From: Mycobacterium stomatepiae
GTDB taxonomy: Bacteria > Actinomycetota > Actinomycetes > Mycobacteriales > Mycobacteriaceae
DNA length: 64,000 nucleotides
Direction of reading: 5' to 3'
Assembly (NCBI RefSeq): GCF_010731715.1
Contig: NZ_AP022587.1
Coordinates: 3,100,001 to 3,164,000 of the forward strand
Made by a program: the position numbers and the translations under genes. This document shows positions 24,925-33,914 of the stretch, piece by piece (within the stretch, counting starts at the first letter, position 1; each line of letters begins with the position of its first letter). Under the pieces are notes generated by a model that did not search any database, was not told the origin of the DNA, and was given only the letters and a program-made list of their open reading frames with translations.

Positions 24925-25326
24925 ATGAGGGGTACCAAGCTGCTTGCAGGCGTCGCCGTGGCGGCGGCTGCCATTACGACGCTGGCCGTGCCGGCGCTGG
25001 CCGACCCGACGACGCCGCCGCTGCCGCCGGCACCGACGCCGCTGCGGACCCCGTCGCCGCCCAGCGACAACGACGCCCCGTTCAAGCAAACCGTGAACGG
25101 CTTCGGCATTTACCAGCCGCAGGACCAGCTCGCGTGGCTGGGCAAGATCACCTGCGACCGGCTGGGCAGGGGCGTGGACCACGACGCCTACCAGTCGGCG
25201 AACTTCATTCAGCACAACCTGCCGCGCGGCACCAGCCAGGGGCAGGCGTTCCAGTTCCTCGGCGCGGCCGTCGACCACTACTGCCCAGACCAGCTGGGCG
25301 TGGTGCAGGCCGCGGGCCAACACTAA
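24925..25326 (+). CDS. Secreted DUF732 protein, Rv0559c-like
   Basis: A 133-residue protein with a signal peptide (LLAGVAVAAAAITTLAVPALA, cleavage before DPTTPP), a Pro-rich linker and a DUF732 domain with two Cys (ITCDRLGRG and VDHYCPDQ) that probably form a disulfide. The function of DUF732 is unknown; members are small exported helical proteins. It is the second exported gene beside the Rv0560c-like methyltransferase, as in H37Rv, where the two are reported to be co-induced by salicylate. ATG 24925 fits the TATAAT upstream; a GTG at 24889 is possible. Confidence 0.87.
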   Translation: MRGTKLLAGVAVAAAAITTLAVPALADPTTPPLPPAPTPLRTPSPPSDNDAPFKQTVNGFGIYQPQDQLAWLGKITCDRLGRGVDHDAYQSANFIQHNLPRGTSQGQAFQFLGAAVDHYCPDQLGVVQAAGQH

Positions 25327-25333
25327 CCCGACG

Positions 25334-26026
25334 TCAGCGCAGGGGCTTATGCCCCGCATGTAGCGCCACGATTCCACCCGTCAGGTTGCGCCAGCGCACG
25401 CCCGACCACCCCGCTTGGGCCATCTGCCGTGCCAGTGCGGTCTGATCGGGCCAGGCCCTGATCGACTCCGCGAGATACACATAGGCATCGGGGTTGCTTG
25501 ACACCGCCTGCGCCACCCGCGGCAGCGTGCGCATCAGATATTCCTTGTAGACGGTGGCGAACAGCGCATTGGTGGGCGTGGAGAATTCACACACCACCAG
25601 GCGTCCACCGGGCCGGGTGACCCGGGCCATTTCGCGCAGGCCCGCCTGCGGGTCGGCGACGTTGCGCAAGCCGAAACTGATTGTGACAGCATCGAATACG
25701 CCGTCGTCGAAGGGCAGCTTGGTCGCGTCGCCGGCAACCTTGGGCACCTTGCGCGCACCCCCGGCCGCGAGCATTCCGACCGAGAAATCGGCCGCCACAC
25801 ACCAGGCCCCGGATTTCTCCAGCTCCACCGTGGACACCGCGGTGCCCGCAGCCAGGTCGAGCACCTTGTGGCCGGGCCCGATTCGTAGCGCCGAGCGGGT
25901 GGCGCGCCGCCAATACCGGTCCTGCCCCAGCGACAGCACGGTGTTGGTCAGGTCATAACGACGGGCGACGCCGTCGAACATCGACGCGACCTCCCGGGGA
26001 TCCTTGTCCAAGGCCGCACGACTCAC
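25334..26026 (-). CDS. menG: Demethylmenaquinone methyltransferase
   Basis: A 230-residue UbiE/MenG-family enzyme that C-methylates demethylmenaquinone in the last ring step. SAM motif [15 protein letters not shown], family signatures [17 protein letters not shown] and [26 protein letters not shown] are all present. GTG 26026 is preceded by TAGCGT (26034-26039 on the minus strand) at 7 bases, so leaderless translation is likely. It matches Rv0558. Confidence 0.95.
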   Translation of the reverse strand: MSRAALDKDPREVASMFDGVARRYDLTNTVLSLGQDRYWRRATRSALRIGPGHKVLDLAAGTAVSTVELEKSGAWCVAADFSVGMLAAGGARKVPKVAGDATKLPFDDGVFDAVTISFGLRNVADPQAGLREMARVTRPGGRLVVCEFSTPTNALFATVYKEYLMRTLPRVAQAVSSNPDAYVYLAESIRAWPDQTALARQMAQAGWSGVRWRNLTGGIVALHAGHKPLR

Positions 26027-26097
26027 CAGGAAGACGCTACCCGGCCCAATTCGGCCCCGGCGGGAATGGTGCGGGCACGCACGCGTTACACAACGGC

Positions 26098-26922
26098 GTG
26101 AGCGAAAAAGTTTGGTTTATCACCGGTACATCACGTGGATTCGGGCGCGAGTGGACGATCGCCGCGCTGGAGCGGGGCGACAAGGTCGCCGCCACCGCAC
26201 GCAACGCCGCATCACTGGACGACTTGGTCACCAAGTACGCCGATGCGCTGCTGCCCATCAAATTGGACGTCACCGACCGCGACGCGGATTTCACCACGGT
26301 CAAGCGGGCCCGTGACCACTTCGGCCGACTCGACATCGTCGTAAACAATGCCGGCTACGGCCAGTTCGGGTTTGTCGAGGAACTGTCCGAGCGCGATGCC
26401 CGCGATCAGATCGAAACGAATGTGTTCGGCGCGCTGTGGATCACCCAGGCCGCCTTGCCCTACCTGCGCGAGCAGCGCAGCGGCCACATCATCCAGGTGT
26501 CCTCGATCGGCGGCATCACCGCGTTTCCTTTCCTCGGCGCTTATCACGCCTCCAAGTGGGCGTTAGAGGGCTTCTCCCAAGCGCTCGCGCAGGAGGTCGC
26601 GGCGTTCGGTGTGCACGTCACGCTGATCGAACCGGCCCGCTTCGACACCGATTGGGCCGGCCCGTCATCGAAGCACTCCGAGCCGTTGCCGCACTACGAC
26701 GAGGTGCGCGCCGCGGTGCAAGCAGAACGCGGCCGGCGCGGGGCTGATCCCGGTAGTGCGAAAGCGTCGGCGGATGCGCTGTTGAAAGTGGTCGACGCCG
26801 AGCAGCCGCCGCTGCGGGTGTTCTTCGGTGCTTCGCCGCTGCAGACGGCAAAGGCCGACTACGAGAACCGGTTACGCACCTGGGAGCAGTGGCAGCCGGT
26901 CGCCGAGCTGGCGCAGGGCTAG
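26098..26922 (+). CDS. Short-chain dehydrogenase/reductase
   Basis: A 274-residue SDR with the cofactor motif [10 protein letters not shown], the NNAG motif [10 protein letters not shown], catalytic Ser in VSSIGG and YHASK. It resembles the classical oxidoreductases that act on ketones or hydroxy groups; no substrate can be named. The gene is inserted between menG and mgtA, which are neighbours in H37Rv. It is divergent from menG with a 71-base gap that must hold both promoters. Its stop is 10 bases from the end of mgtA. Confidence 0.87.
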   Translation: MSEKVWFITGTSRGFGREWTIAALERGDKVAATARNAASLDDLVTKYADALLPIKLDVTDRDADFTTVKRARDHFGRLDIVVNNAGYGQFGFVEELSERDARDQIETNVFGALWITQAALPYLREQRSGHIIQVSSIGGITAFPFLGAYHASKWALEGFSQALAQEVAAFGVHVTLIEPARFDTDWAGPSSKHSEPLPHYDEVRAAVQAERGRRGADPGSAKASADALLKVVDAEQPPLRVFFGASPLQTAKADYENRLRTWEQWQPVAELAQG

Positions 26923-26932
26923 CGGCGAGACG

Positions 26933-28093
26933 TCACTCGCCTTGCGCGAGTTTGCGTTGCGAGATGCGGGCCCGCGCCCGGGCGATCGGCGATTGCACGG
27001 CCGCATAGTGGCCGAGCAGTTCATCGCAGATTGCGGGCCAGGTGCGGGCCAGCACGCTCTTGCGTGCGGCCTGCGAGTAGCGCGGACGCTCGGTCAGCAG
27101 ATGCCCCACTGCCTCGGGTAGCCGCTGCTCGAATTCGCTTACGGGAACCAGCAATCCGGTACGCCACGGGGTAACGAGGTCACGCGGTCCGCCGGCGTCG
27201 GGCGCGATCACCGGCAACCCGGACGCGAGCGCCTCCTGCACGACTTGGCAGAACGTCTCGTGCTCGCCGGTGTGGACGAAGACGTCCATGCTGGCGTACG
27301 CCGCGGCGAGCTCAGCACCGTACAGGGCACCGGTGAAACATGCTGTGGGCATTGCTGATTGAAGCTTTTGCTCGTCGACGCCGTCTCCGACGATGACAAG
27401 TTGCACATCGCCGGCCGCCGCGAGCCCGGCGAGGCGTTCCACATGCTTCTCGGGCGCGAGCCGGCCCACGAAGCCCACGATCGGCTTACCCTCGGGCGAC
27501 CAGCGCCGCCGCAGCGCCTCGTCTCGCGCCGACGGCGCATACCCCATGATGTCGACGCCGCGCACCCAGTGATCTACCCGTGGAATTCGGTGCGCGACAA
27601 GCGATTCCATTGTCGCGGTGGAAGGCGCCAGGGTGCGGTCGGCCAGGCGGTGCAGGTGGCGGAACCACGCCCACGCCGCCCGCGTCGTGATCCCGATGCC
27701 GTAGCTCTCCGCGAAACCCGGTACGTCGGTTTGGTAGACAGCGACGGTCGGCACGCCGAGGTGACGTGCGGCCAGCACGCCGCCGTAGCCCAGCAGCGCG
27801 GGCGATGCGAGATGCATCACATCGGGCTGGAATCCGCGCAGCACCTTCAGCAGTCGCGGCCTGGGCACGCCGAGCGGCAACGTGGTGACCTTCGGGAACA
27901 TCCGCGACGACACCCGGTGCACCCGGACGCCGTCGTGAATGCGCTCGGCGGGAGGTTCACCGGGTGGGGTATCGGGAGCGATCACCAGAGCTTCGTGGCC
28001 GGTTCGGCGCAGATGCTCCAGTACTCGAACTACTGAATTACTGACTCCGTTGACATGTGGCAGAAAAGATTCCGCGACGATCGCAACGCGCAC
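26933..28093 (-). CDS. mgtA: GDP-mannose-dependent alpha-mannosyltransferase
   Basis: A 386-residue GT4 (GT-B fold) glycosyltransferase matching Rv0557 (MgtA, formerly PimB), which adds mannose to a glycolipid anchor in lipomannan-type lipid synthesis at the inner face of the membrane. Visible are [21 protein letters not shown] at the N-terminus, [16 protein letters not shown] in the donor domain, and the EX7E region [22 protein letters not shown] 28093 is the first start. Confidence 0.92.
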   Translation of the reverse strand: MRVAIVAESFLPHVNGVSNSVVRVLEHLRRTGHEALVIAPDTPPGEPPAERIHDGVRVHRVSSRMFPKVTTLPLGVPRPRLLKVLRGFQPDVMHLASPALLGYGGVLAARHLGVPTVAVYQTDVPGFAESYGIGITTRAAWAWFRHLHRLADRTLAPSTATMESLVAHRIPRVDHWVRGVDIMGYAPSARDEALRRRWSPEGKPIVGFVGRLAPEKHVERLAGLAAAGDVQLVIVGDGVDEQKLQSAMPTACFTGALYGAELAAAYASMDVFVHTGEHETFCQVVQEALASGLPVIAPDAGGPRDLVTPWRTGLLVPVSEFEQRLPEAVGHLLTERPRYSQAARKSVLARTWPAICDELLGHYAAVQSPIARARARISQRKLAQGE

Positions 28094-28170
28094 GAGACCA
28101 TAGTGTCAGCACTGCCTGTCGCTGAGGTTGCCGACTGGCATACGGGGCGCGAAATCTGCTGCTTAACGCG

Positions 28171-28695
28171 TTATATGTCTTTGCTAGTCCCACTTTTGAC
28201 CGCATCGCGACGGTCCAATCGCTTGTCCATCAGCGCCAGGCCCACCAGCGCAACCAGCGCGACGAGCCAACTGACGACCGCGATCGATCCGGCCGGGATT
28301 ATCGCCAGCCCCGCGTTGCGGTGCTGCACCCGCACCAGGTTCGGATCATTTTTGTTGTATTCGACGTATATCCGCATACCCGTAGCCAATTCGGACGGGT
28401 ATAGCACGCCGAGCTCGGGCCGGTAGGTGACTCGCTCAGGTGTGACGAATTCGATCGTGGACCGGCGTGGCCCCGCGCTGAGCACCTCGGCCTGCGCCAC
28501 ACCCATGTTGTGTCGGATTGCAAGGTCGTTGCGCCAGGCGCCGGCCACCAGCAACACCGACTGCAGCGTGACCAAACCGGCGACGATCAGCACCGCGATC
28601 CGGGTCAGCCGCAACGCAATCCGCGCGGGCGTGGTCGGCGACTCGTCGCTGCGGCCGTGGATCAAAATGCGCAGCAACGTTTTTGGAGACTTCAC
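28171..28695 (-). CDS. Two-helix membrane protein, Rv0556-like (DUF3592)
   Basis: A 174-residue protein with one helix near the N-terminus ([21 protein letters not shown]) and one near the C-terminus ([23 protein letters not shown]), with about 70 residues between them outside the membrane. The DUF3592 pattern is visible in [15 protein letters not shown] and [19 protein letters not shown] 28695 overlaps the menD stop by 4 bases (GTGA), so translation is coupled. Function unknown; the tight link to menD is conserved in mycobacteria. Confidence 0.85.
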   Translation of the reverse strand: MKSPKTLLRILIHGRSDESPTTPARIALRLTRIAVLIVAGLVTLQSVLLVAGAWRNDLAIRHNMGVAQAEVLSAGPRRSTIEFVTPERVTYRPELGVLYPSELATGMRIYVEYNKNDPNLVRVQHRNAGLAIIPAGSIAVVSWLVALVALVGLALMDKRLDRRDAVKSGTSKDI

Positions 28696-30341
28696 AAGGC
28701 GGCCCTGATGGCGGCGTGCAGTCCGCGCAGCGAGGACCGGTCCGCCTTGACCTCCAACACCCGCATCCCGGCGCCGGACTCGTTGAGCGCGGCGTCCAGC
28801 TCGTCGACCTCGATCTGGCGGCTTTCGACGTGGTAGGCGCGGCAGAGCGCACCGACGTCCACGTCGTGTGGGGTGCCGAAGATCCGCGACGACACATCGG
28901 AGAACCTCGGGTCGCCCTGCTCGAGCAATTCGAAGATGCCGCCGCCGTTGTCGTTGGACACCACGATGGTCAGATGCCGCGGCGTCGGTTCGGTGGGACC
29001 GATCAGCAGCCCGGAGCTGTCGTGGACGAACGTCAGGTCGCCGATCAGGGCGAAGGTGCGGGCCGGGTTGTCGGCGGTGCCGCCGCGTTCGTGTGCCAAA
29101 GCCGCGCCGATCGCGGTGGACACCGTGCCGTCGATACCGGCGACCCCGCGATTGGACCGGACTCGGATGCCGTGGGTGTCGAGCCCCACCAGCGCCGCGT
29201 CGCGGACCGGGTTGGACGCCCCCAGCACCAGCTGATCGCCCGGCCGCAACGCATCCGCGACGGCCGCGGCGACGTGCAGGCCGGTGGTCAACGGGTGCGC
29301 CGCGAGCTGGCCGCGAACCGCCGCGACCGCGTGCCGGTTCATCTCGGCGCAGCGGTCCAGCCAGGCCGGGTTGGGCGTCCCGGTGGTCACCGCCCGGGTG
29401 CCGGTGGCCTTCGAATTGCCCGACACGTCCGGCCAGCGCGGCCCGGTGGTCAGCGCATACACCGGCACCTGGGGATCGGCCAGCAGCGCCGAGACCGGGC
29501 GATGCAGCGTCGGGCGGCCGAGCATGATCACCTGCTTGGGGCGCAACAGCGACAGGGCCAGCGGGTGCAACGGGTTGGCAGCCGGCGGTGCGGTCGGTTC
29601 GGCCACGGTCGGCAGCTGCGCGAGGGTGGGCTGCGCGCCCGCGCCGTGCCCGGCGATGACGACGGTGTCGGGCGAAAGGTCGATGTCCAGCGGCTGGTCG
29701 AAAGTGACCGGCGGCGTGTAGGTCCACGGGCTGCCGTCGGGCCGGCCGGGCGGCGTCACGGCACCGGGCGATTCCCGATCGGGGACCAGGGGCTCACGGA
29801 GCGGGATGTCGAACTGCACGGGGCCGGCATTGGCGGTGCGCGAACCGGTGGCGGCCACCAGCACCCGGCAGGTGGCCGATCGCCAGGTCGCGTTGAGCGA
29901 ATCCAACCGCTCGGGGGCGTCCTCGGCCAGACCCAGGCTGATTGTGGCGCGAACCTGGGTACCGAAGTAGCCCAGCTGCTCCATGGTCTGATTGGCCCCG
30001 GTGCCCAGCAATTCGTAGGGCCGGTTGGCCGACAGCACGATCAGCGGCACCCGCGCGTAGTTCGCCTCGACGACCGCCGGCCCGAGGTTGGCGACTGCGG
30101 TGCCCGACGTCATCGCGACGCAGACCGGTGCCCCGGCCGCGATTGCCAGGCCGATGGCCAGATAGCCGGCGGTGCGTTCGTCGATGCGCACGTGCAACCG
30201 GATCCGGCCTGCGCGGTCGGCGTCCTGCAACGCGAACGCCAGCGGGGCGTTGCGCGAGCCGGGGCATAACACCACGTCGCGGACGCCTCCGCGGATCAGC
30301 TCGTCAACGACGACGCGAGCCTGTGTCGTCGAGGGATTCAC
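28692..30341 (-). CDS. menD: SEPHCHC synthase
   Basis: A 549-residue thiamine diphosphate enzyme that joins isochorismate and 2-oxoglutarate, the first committed step of menaquinone synthesis. Visible are the N-terminal [16 protein letters not shown], the isochorismate-binding region and the ThDP-binding [13 protein letters not shown] through [15 protein letters not shown]. It matches Rv0555. It starts with GTG 30341, and a long stem-loop separates it from the upstream bpoC gene, so its expression may be set apart from the first half of the operon. Confidence 0.96.
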   Translation of the reverse strand: MNPSTTQARVVVDELIRGGVRDVVLCPGSRNAPLAFALQDADRAGRIRLHVRIDERTAGYLAIGLAIAAGAPVCVAMTSGTAVANLGPAVVEANYARVPLIVLSANRPYELLGTGANQTMEQLGYFGTQVRATISLGLAEDAPERLDSLNATWRSATCRVLVAATGSRTANAGPVQFDIPLREPLVPDRESPGAVTPPGRPDGSPWTYTPPVTFDQPLDIDLSPDTVVIAGHGAGAQPTLAQLPTVAEPTAPPAANPLHPLALSLLRPKQVIMLGRPTLHRPVSALLADPQVPVYALTTGPRWPDVSGNSKATGTRAVTTGTPNPAWLDRCAEMNRHAVAAVRGQLAAHPLTTGLHVAAAVADALRPGDQLVLGASNPVRDAALVGLDTHGIRVRSNRGVAGIDGTVSTAIGAALAHERGGTADNPARTFALIGDLTFVHDSSGLLIGPTEPTPRHLTIVVSNDNGGGIFELLEQGDPRFSDVSSRIFGTPHDVDVGALCRAYHVESRQIEVDELDAALNESGAGMRVLEVKADRSSLRGLHAAIRAAL

Positions 30342-30408
30342 TCCTACAGGGTGTCACAGCGCGCTGACGATGCCCGACGCGCTGCGTCGAGCTGAGGAAG
30401 CGCGCAAC

Positions 30409-30474
30409 GCGTCGAACGTGGACTTGTCGGGCCGAATCGCGGCTATTTTGCCCGACAAAGTCGACGTTCGACGC
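30409..30474 (-). other. Long intercistronic stem-loop between bpoC and menD
   Basis: Bases 30409-30432 and 30450-30474 are inverse copies over about 24 bp with one mismatch and one bulged base, closing a 17-base loop. The stem starts 2 bases after the bpoC stop. There is no U-tract after it, so it is not a standard intrinsic terminator; RNA processing, 3'-end protection of the upstream mRNA or attenuation are possible. Confidence 0.75.
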
Positions 30475-30476
30475 AT

Positions 30477-31259
30477 TCACACCTCGGAGAAGAACTTCAG
30501 CGCCACGCTGTTGACCGCCTCGGGCCGCTCCAGGAATCCGAGGTGGCCCGCGTCGGGGATCTGCACGTAGCGCCCGTTGGGCAGGGCGTCGGCAACCTCG
30601 CGCCCCAGATGCGGCGGGGTGATCACGTCGTCGGCGAAACCCATCACCAGTACCGGGGTGTTGATGGCGCGGTAGGCCGCGAGCCGGTTGGTCTGCGGGG
30701 AGACGCTGAGCTGGGTGCGCAGCCCGGGTGTGCGCTTGACCGGCCAGGCCCGAAACATGGTGATCCAGTCGGCGACGAGCACGTCGTCGTTGATCGTTTT
30801 TCGTGAAAAGTTTTCCAGCACACGGACTTTCGCCTCATACGCGGGAGGCAGTTCGGTGTTCGACGCATAGAGCTCGCGCTCGCCTTCGTGAAACCCCTGC
30901 CGGGCGCGGTCCAGGCGGCCGCGGGTGGCCATCAGCACCGCGGCGGTCACCAGGTCGGGACGGGCCACCATCAGCTCCTGGGCGATGAAGGCGCCCATCG
31001 ACACCCCGACAATGCGGGCCGGGGCGGCGTCCAGCGATTCGATCAGGGACGCGGTGTCGGCGACCATGGTCTGCGTCGTGAAACCCTCGGCGTTTTCGGT
31101 GGCGCCGATCCCGCGGTTGTCGAAAGTGATCACGCGGTAGCCGGCCGAGATGAACGCCGGGACCTGATGCGGTAACCAGGTGCGACCGGGGCCGCCGCTA
31201 CCCGAGATGAAGACGACGGGCTCACCGCTGCCGCGGTCGTCATATGCCAGGTTAATCAC
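30477..31259 (-). CDS. bpoC: Alpha/beta hydrolase, BpoC/MenH-like
   Basis: A 260-residue alpha/beta hydrolase matching Rv0554. The oxyanion region SGSGGPGRTW, nucleophile elbow GVSMGAFIA (Ser near 96), acid in VMGFADDVI and His in DAGHLGF are present. H37Rv BpoC was named as a peroxidase, but its structure and place in the men operon led to a proposal that it acts as MenH (SHCHC synthase); that role is not settled. GTG 31259 overlaps the menC stop by 4 bases, so the two are coupled. Confidence 0.9.
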   Translation of the reverse strand: MINLAYDDRGSGEPVVFISGSGGPGRTWLPHQVPAFISAGYRVITFDNRGIGATENAEGFTTQTMVADTASLIESLDAAPARIVGVSMGAFIAQELMVARPDLVTAAVLMATRGRLDRARQGFHEGERELYASNTELPPAYEAKVRVLENFSRKTINDDVLVADWITMFRAWPVKRTPGLRTQLSVSPQTNRLAAYRAINTPVLVMGFADDVITPPHLGREVADALPNGRYVQIPDAGHLGFLERPEAVNSVALKFFSEV

Positions 31260-32236
31260 TCGGACGACGGTACAAGGAACGGATGGCAGGCGATGACCCG
31301 GTCGATCCACCACTGCCGCCGCTCGGCCGGCGCCTGCAGCGCCCGCAGCCGCCGTGGGTCGGGCGTGACGGGTCCGACGGCCAGGTGACCGTCGACGGCC
31401 GCGGCGACGTCGGCGACGTCCTCGACGAACAGGCCGCCGGTGCCCAACCCGCAGGCGTGTCGCAGTCGCGGTAGCGCCGCCGCCGCGGTCAGCCCGGCGG
31501 CGATGCCGACCGCGGAGTCGAGCGCGCTGGAAACCACCACCGGAATGTCGATCTGCGCGGCGATGTCCAGCAGGGCCGAAATCCCGCCCAGCGGAGCAAC
31601 TTTGAGCACCGCGATGTCGGCGGCACCGGCGCGGACCACGGCCAACGGGTCGTCGGCCTTGCGGATGCTTTCGTCGGCGGCAATCGGTACGTCTGGCATG
31701 GCTGGGTGCCGCCGCAGCTCGGCCAGCTCGTCGACGCTGGCGCAGGGCTGTTCGAGGTATTCCAGCGGCCCGTCGGCGGTCAGGGCCGTCGCGGCCCGCA
31801 CCGCCTCGTCGACCGTCCAGCCGCCGTTGGCGTCCACCCGCACCGTCGCGACGACTTCCCGCACGGCGTTGACCCGGGCGACGTCGTCACCCAGCGTCTG
31901 TCCCGGCTCGGCGACCTTCACCTTGGCCGTCTGGGCACCGGGAAAGCGGGCCAGCACGTCGGGCACTTCAGCAGCGGCCACGGCCGGCACGGTGGCGTTG
32001 ATCGGGATGCGCTCGCGATGCACCGGCGGCGGCTGCCGGTAGGCGCCCTCGATGCCCGACGCCAGCCACGCCGACGCCTCGGCGGGCCCGTATTCCACGA
32101 ACGCCCCAAATTCGCCCCACCCTTCCGGCCCCTCGATCAGCGCGACCTCCCGGGTGGTGATGCCGCGAAACCGCACCCGCATCGGCAGCGCCACCACATG
32201 CAGGCGCTCGAGCAGATCGTCTAAAGCGGGCCTCAC
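31256..32236 (-). CDS. menC: o-Succinylbenzoate synthase
   Basis: A 326-residue enolase-superfamily enzyme that dehydrates SHCHC to o-succinylbenzoate. The active-site set is visible: Lys in TAKVKVAEPG, metal ligands in VRVDANGGW, EYLEQPC and IAADESIR, and the second Lys in AVLKVAPLGG. It matches Rv0553. GTG 32236 overlaps the amidohydrolase stop by 4 bases, and the long upstream reading frame beyond it is not part of the gene. Confidence 0.94.
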   Translation of the reverse strand: MRPALDDLLERLHVVALPMRVRFRGITTREVALIEGPEGWGEFGAFVEYGPAEASAWLASGIEGAYRQPPPVHRERIPINATVPAVAAAEVPDVLARFPGAQTAKVKVAEPGQTLGDDVARVNAVREVVATVRVDANGGWTVDEAVRAATALTADGPLEYLEQPCASVDELAELRRHPAMPDVPIAADESIRKADDPLAVVRAGAADIAVLKVAPLGGISALLDIAAQIDIPVVVSSALDSAVGIAAGLTAAAALPRLRHACGLGTGGLFVEDVADVAAAVDGHLAVGPVTPDPRRLRALQAPAERRQWWIDRVIACHPFLVPSSE

Positions 32237-33837
32237 TGCGCGTAGACCTGGCGGCCCGCCAGATACGTCGCGCGCACGTCGAGATCGGCGATCTGCTCGG
32301 GCGGCACCGTGCGGGGATCGCCCGACAGCACCACCAGGTCCGCATACTTGCCAACCTCGAGCGAGCCGACGACGTCGTCGGCGAACAGCTGCCAGGCGGC
32401 GTCGATGGTCTGGGCGCGGATCGCCTGGTCGACCGTCAGGCGCTCCTCGGGGGCCAGCACCCGGCCGCTGGGCGCCGTGCGAGTCACAGCCACGCTGATG
32501 TTGCGCAGCGGCTCCTCCGGCGTGACCGGTGGGTCGTTGTGCAGCGAGATGCGCATCCCGGTCGCGACGGCGGATCCGGCCGGCATCCACCGGGATCCGC
32601 GCTCCTCGCCGAACAGACCGTCGACGATGACGTCGCCCCAGTAGTGGATCTGGTCGACGAAGATGCTGCAGGTCACGCCGAGGTCGGCGGCGCGCTGCAG
32701 CTGCTCGGGCCGGATGGCGCCGACGTGCTCGAGCCGCAGCCGGTGGTCGTCGCGCGGATTGTTGCGCAGCGCCTCTTCGTAGACGTCGAGGATGGTGTCG
32801 ACGCCGGCGTCGCCCTGCACGTGACAGGCCATCTGCCAGCCCAGCGGGAAGTACGCGCCGACGATCTCGCGCAGTTGCTCGGCGGTGTAGTTGGCGCAGC
32901 CGCACGAACCCTTGGGGATGCCGATGGAGCGGGTGGCCTCGGTGTCCAGGTAGGGAAAGGACAGCGCGATATTGCCGATCCACGGCGAACCGTCGACCCA
33001 GATCTTGATGCCGACCTGACGCATGATGTCGTCGCCCTGGCCGGGTGAGGCGGCGGTGGCCATCTGCGGGTTGGACACCTCGTAGGTACGCAGGCGGACC
33101 GTGAGCCGATCGTGCAGTTGGGCGACCAGCGGCCCGAAGTTCGGATCGAACGCCATCTCCGAGCAGGTGGTCAGCCCGGCCCGGTTGAGCCGTTCACACT
33201 CGGCGAGCAGCATCGCCGGGTAGCTGTCGGCCGAGATGGCGCCGCCGAGCAGCGGGAACACCGCGGCGATCTCCTCGGCGGTGCCATCCAGCTCGCCGTT
33301 GGCATCGCGTCCGTACTTGGCGCCCTTGGGGTCCGGGGTTTCGCGGGTCAGCCCGTTGAGTCGCGCGGCGTGCGAGTTGAAGTACGCCTTGTGCCCGGAG
33401 TTGTGGATGATCACCAGCGGACCGTCCGGCGCGATGTCGTCGAGCCAGGCCAGCGTCGGGTCGGGCAGGCCCGACTGCAGCAGCGCATCCCAGCCATTCA
33501 GGTAGGAGCCGGTCGATCCGCGCCGCGCGACCTCTTGGCGGATCGCCGCGACGACGTCGTCGGGGCCGGGGATGGTGACCGGCCGGATGTCGACGATGCG
33601 GTCCGACAGCGCGACGGCCTCCATCAGCGGATGACCGTGAGCCTCGATGAATCCCGGCAGCACACAGCCGTCGCCGACGTCGACGGTTTGGGTGTCCGGG
33701 CCGATCAGGTCGGCCACATCGGAGCGGCCGCCGACGGCGATGATGCGGCCATCGGCAACGGCGAGCGCCTCGGCCGTGGGCCTCTCGTCATCGACGGTCA
33801 GGATGGTTCCGGTAACGACGAGATCTGCCTGCGCCAT
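32233..33837 (-). CDS. Amidohydrolase (YtcJ-like)
   Basis: A 534-residue metal-dependent amidohydrolase matching Rv0552. The N-terminal metal site GFIEAHGHP, SGHKAYFNSHAARLNGL, the mid-barrel His in CHVQGDAG and LRLEHVGAI, and the C-terminal DLVVLSGDP are typical of the YtcJ branch. Substrates of this branch are mostly unknown. It heads the men operon here but has no assigned step in menaquinone synthesis. ATG 33837 was chosen; a GTG two codons earlier is possible. Confidence 0.87.
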   Translation of the reverse strand: MAQADLVVTGTILTVDDERPTAEALAVADGRIIAVGGRSDVADLIGPDTQTVDVGDGCVLPGFIEAHGHPLMEAVALSDRIVDIRPVTIPGPDDVVAAIRQEVARRGSTGSYLNGWDALLQSGLPDPTLAWLDDIAPDGPLVIIHNSGHKAYFNSHAARLNGLTRETPDPKGAKYGRDANGELDGTAEEIAAVFPLLGGAISADSYPAMLLAECERLNRAGLTTCSEMAFDPNFGPLVAQLHDRLTVRLRTYEVSNPQMATAASPGQGDDIMRQVGIKIWVDGSPWIGNIALSFPYLDTEATRSIGIPKGSCGCANYTAEQLREIVGAYFPLGWQMACHVQGDAGVDTILDVYEEALRNNPRDDHRLRLEHVGAIRPEQLQRAADLGVTCSIFVDQIHYWGDVIVDGLFGEERGSRWMPAGSAVATGMRISLHNDPPVTPEEPLRNISVAVTRTAPSGRVLAPEERLTVDQAIRAQTIDAAWQLFADDVVGSLEVGKYADLVVLSGDPRTVPPEQIADLDVRATYLAGRQVYAQ

Positions 33838-33890
33838 GCTCACGAAGCCTAGTGATCCGGGTGACCGTCGAGGGGGTAGCTGACGCGAAT

Positions 33891-33908
33891 TGCAACACGT
33901 TCTAGTCT
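33891..33908 (+). promoter_or_regulatory. KstR-like operator and leaderless -10 of fadD8
   Basis: TGCAACACGTTCTA (33891-33904) fits the KstR motif TnnAACnnGTTnnA as I recall it from studies of mycobacterial cholesterol regulation. It overlaps TAGTCT (33903-33908), a -10-like hexamer 6 bases before the fadD8 ATG. Binding would block the promoter. Confidence 0.5.
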
Positions 33909-33914
33909 TGCCAC

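Noticed and set aside
28683..30269. 528-residue open frame on the plus strand
   Set aside because: It is exactly antisense to menD, is rich in Arg, Gly and Gln with no domain, and arises from the third-position GC bias of the real gene.
32237..32983. Long upstream extension of the menC frame
   Set aside because: It lies inside the amidohydrolase gene in another frame and is Arg-rich. The overlap start at GTG 32236 matches H37Rv menC.
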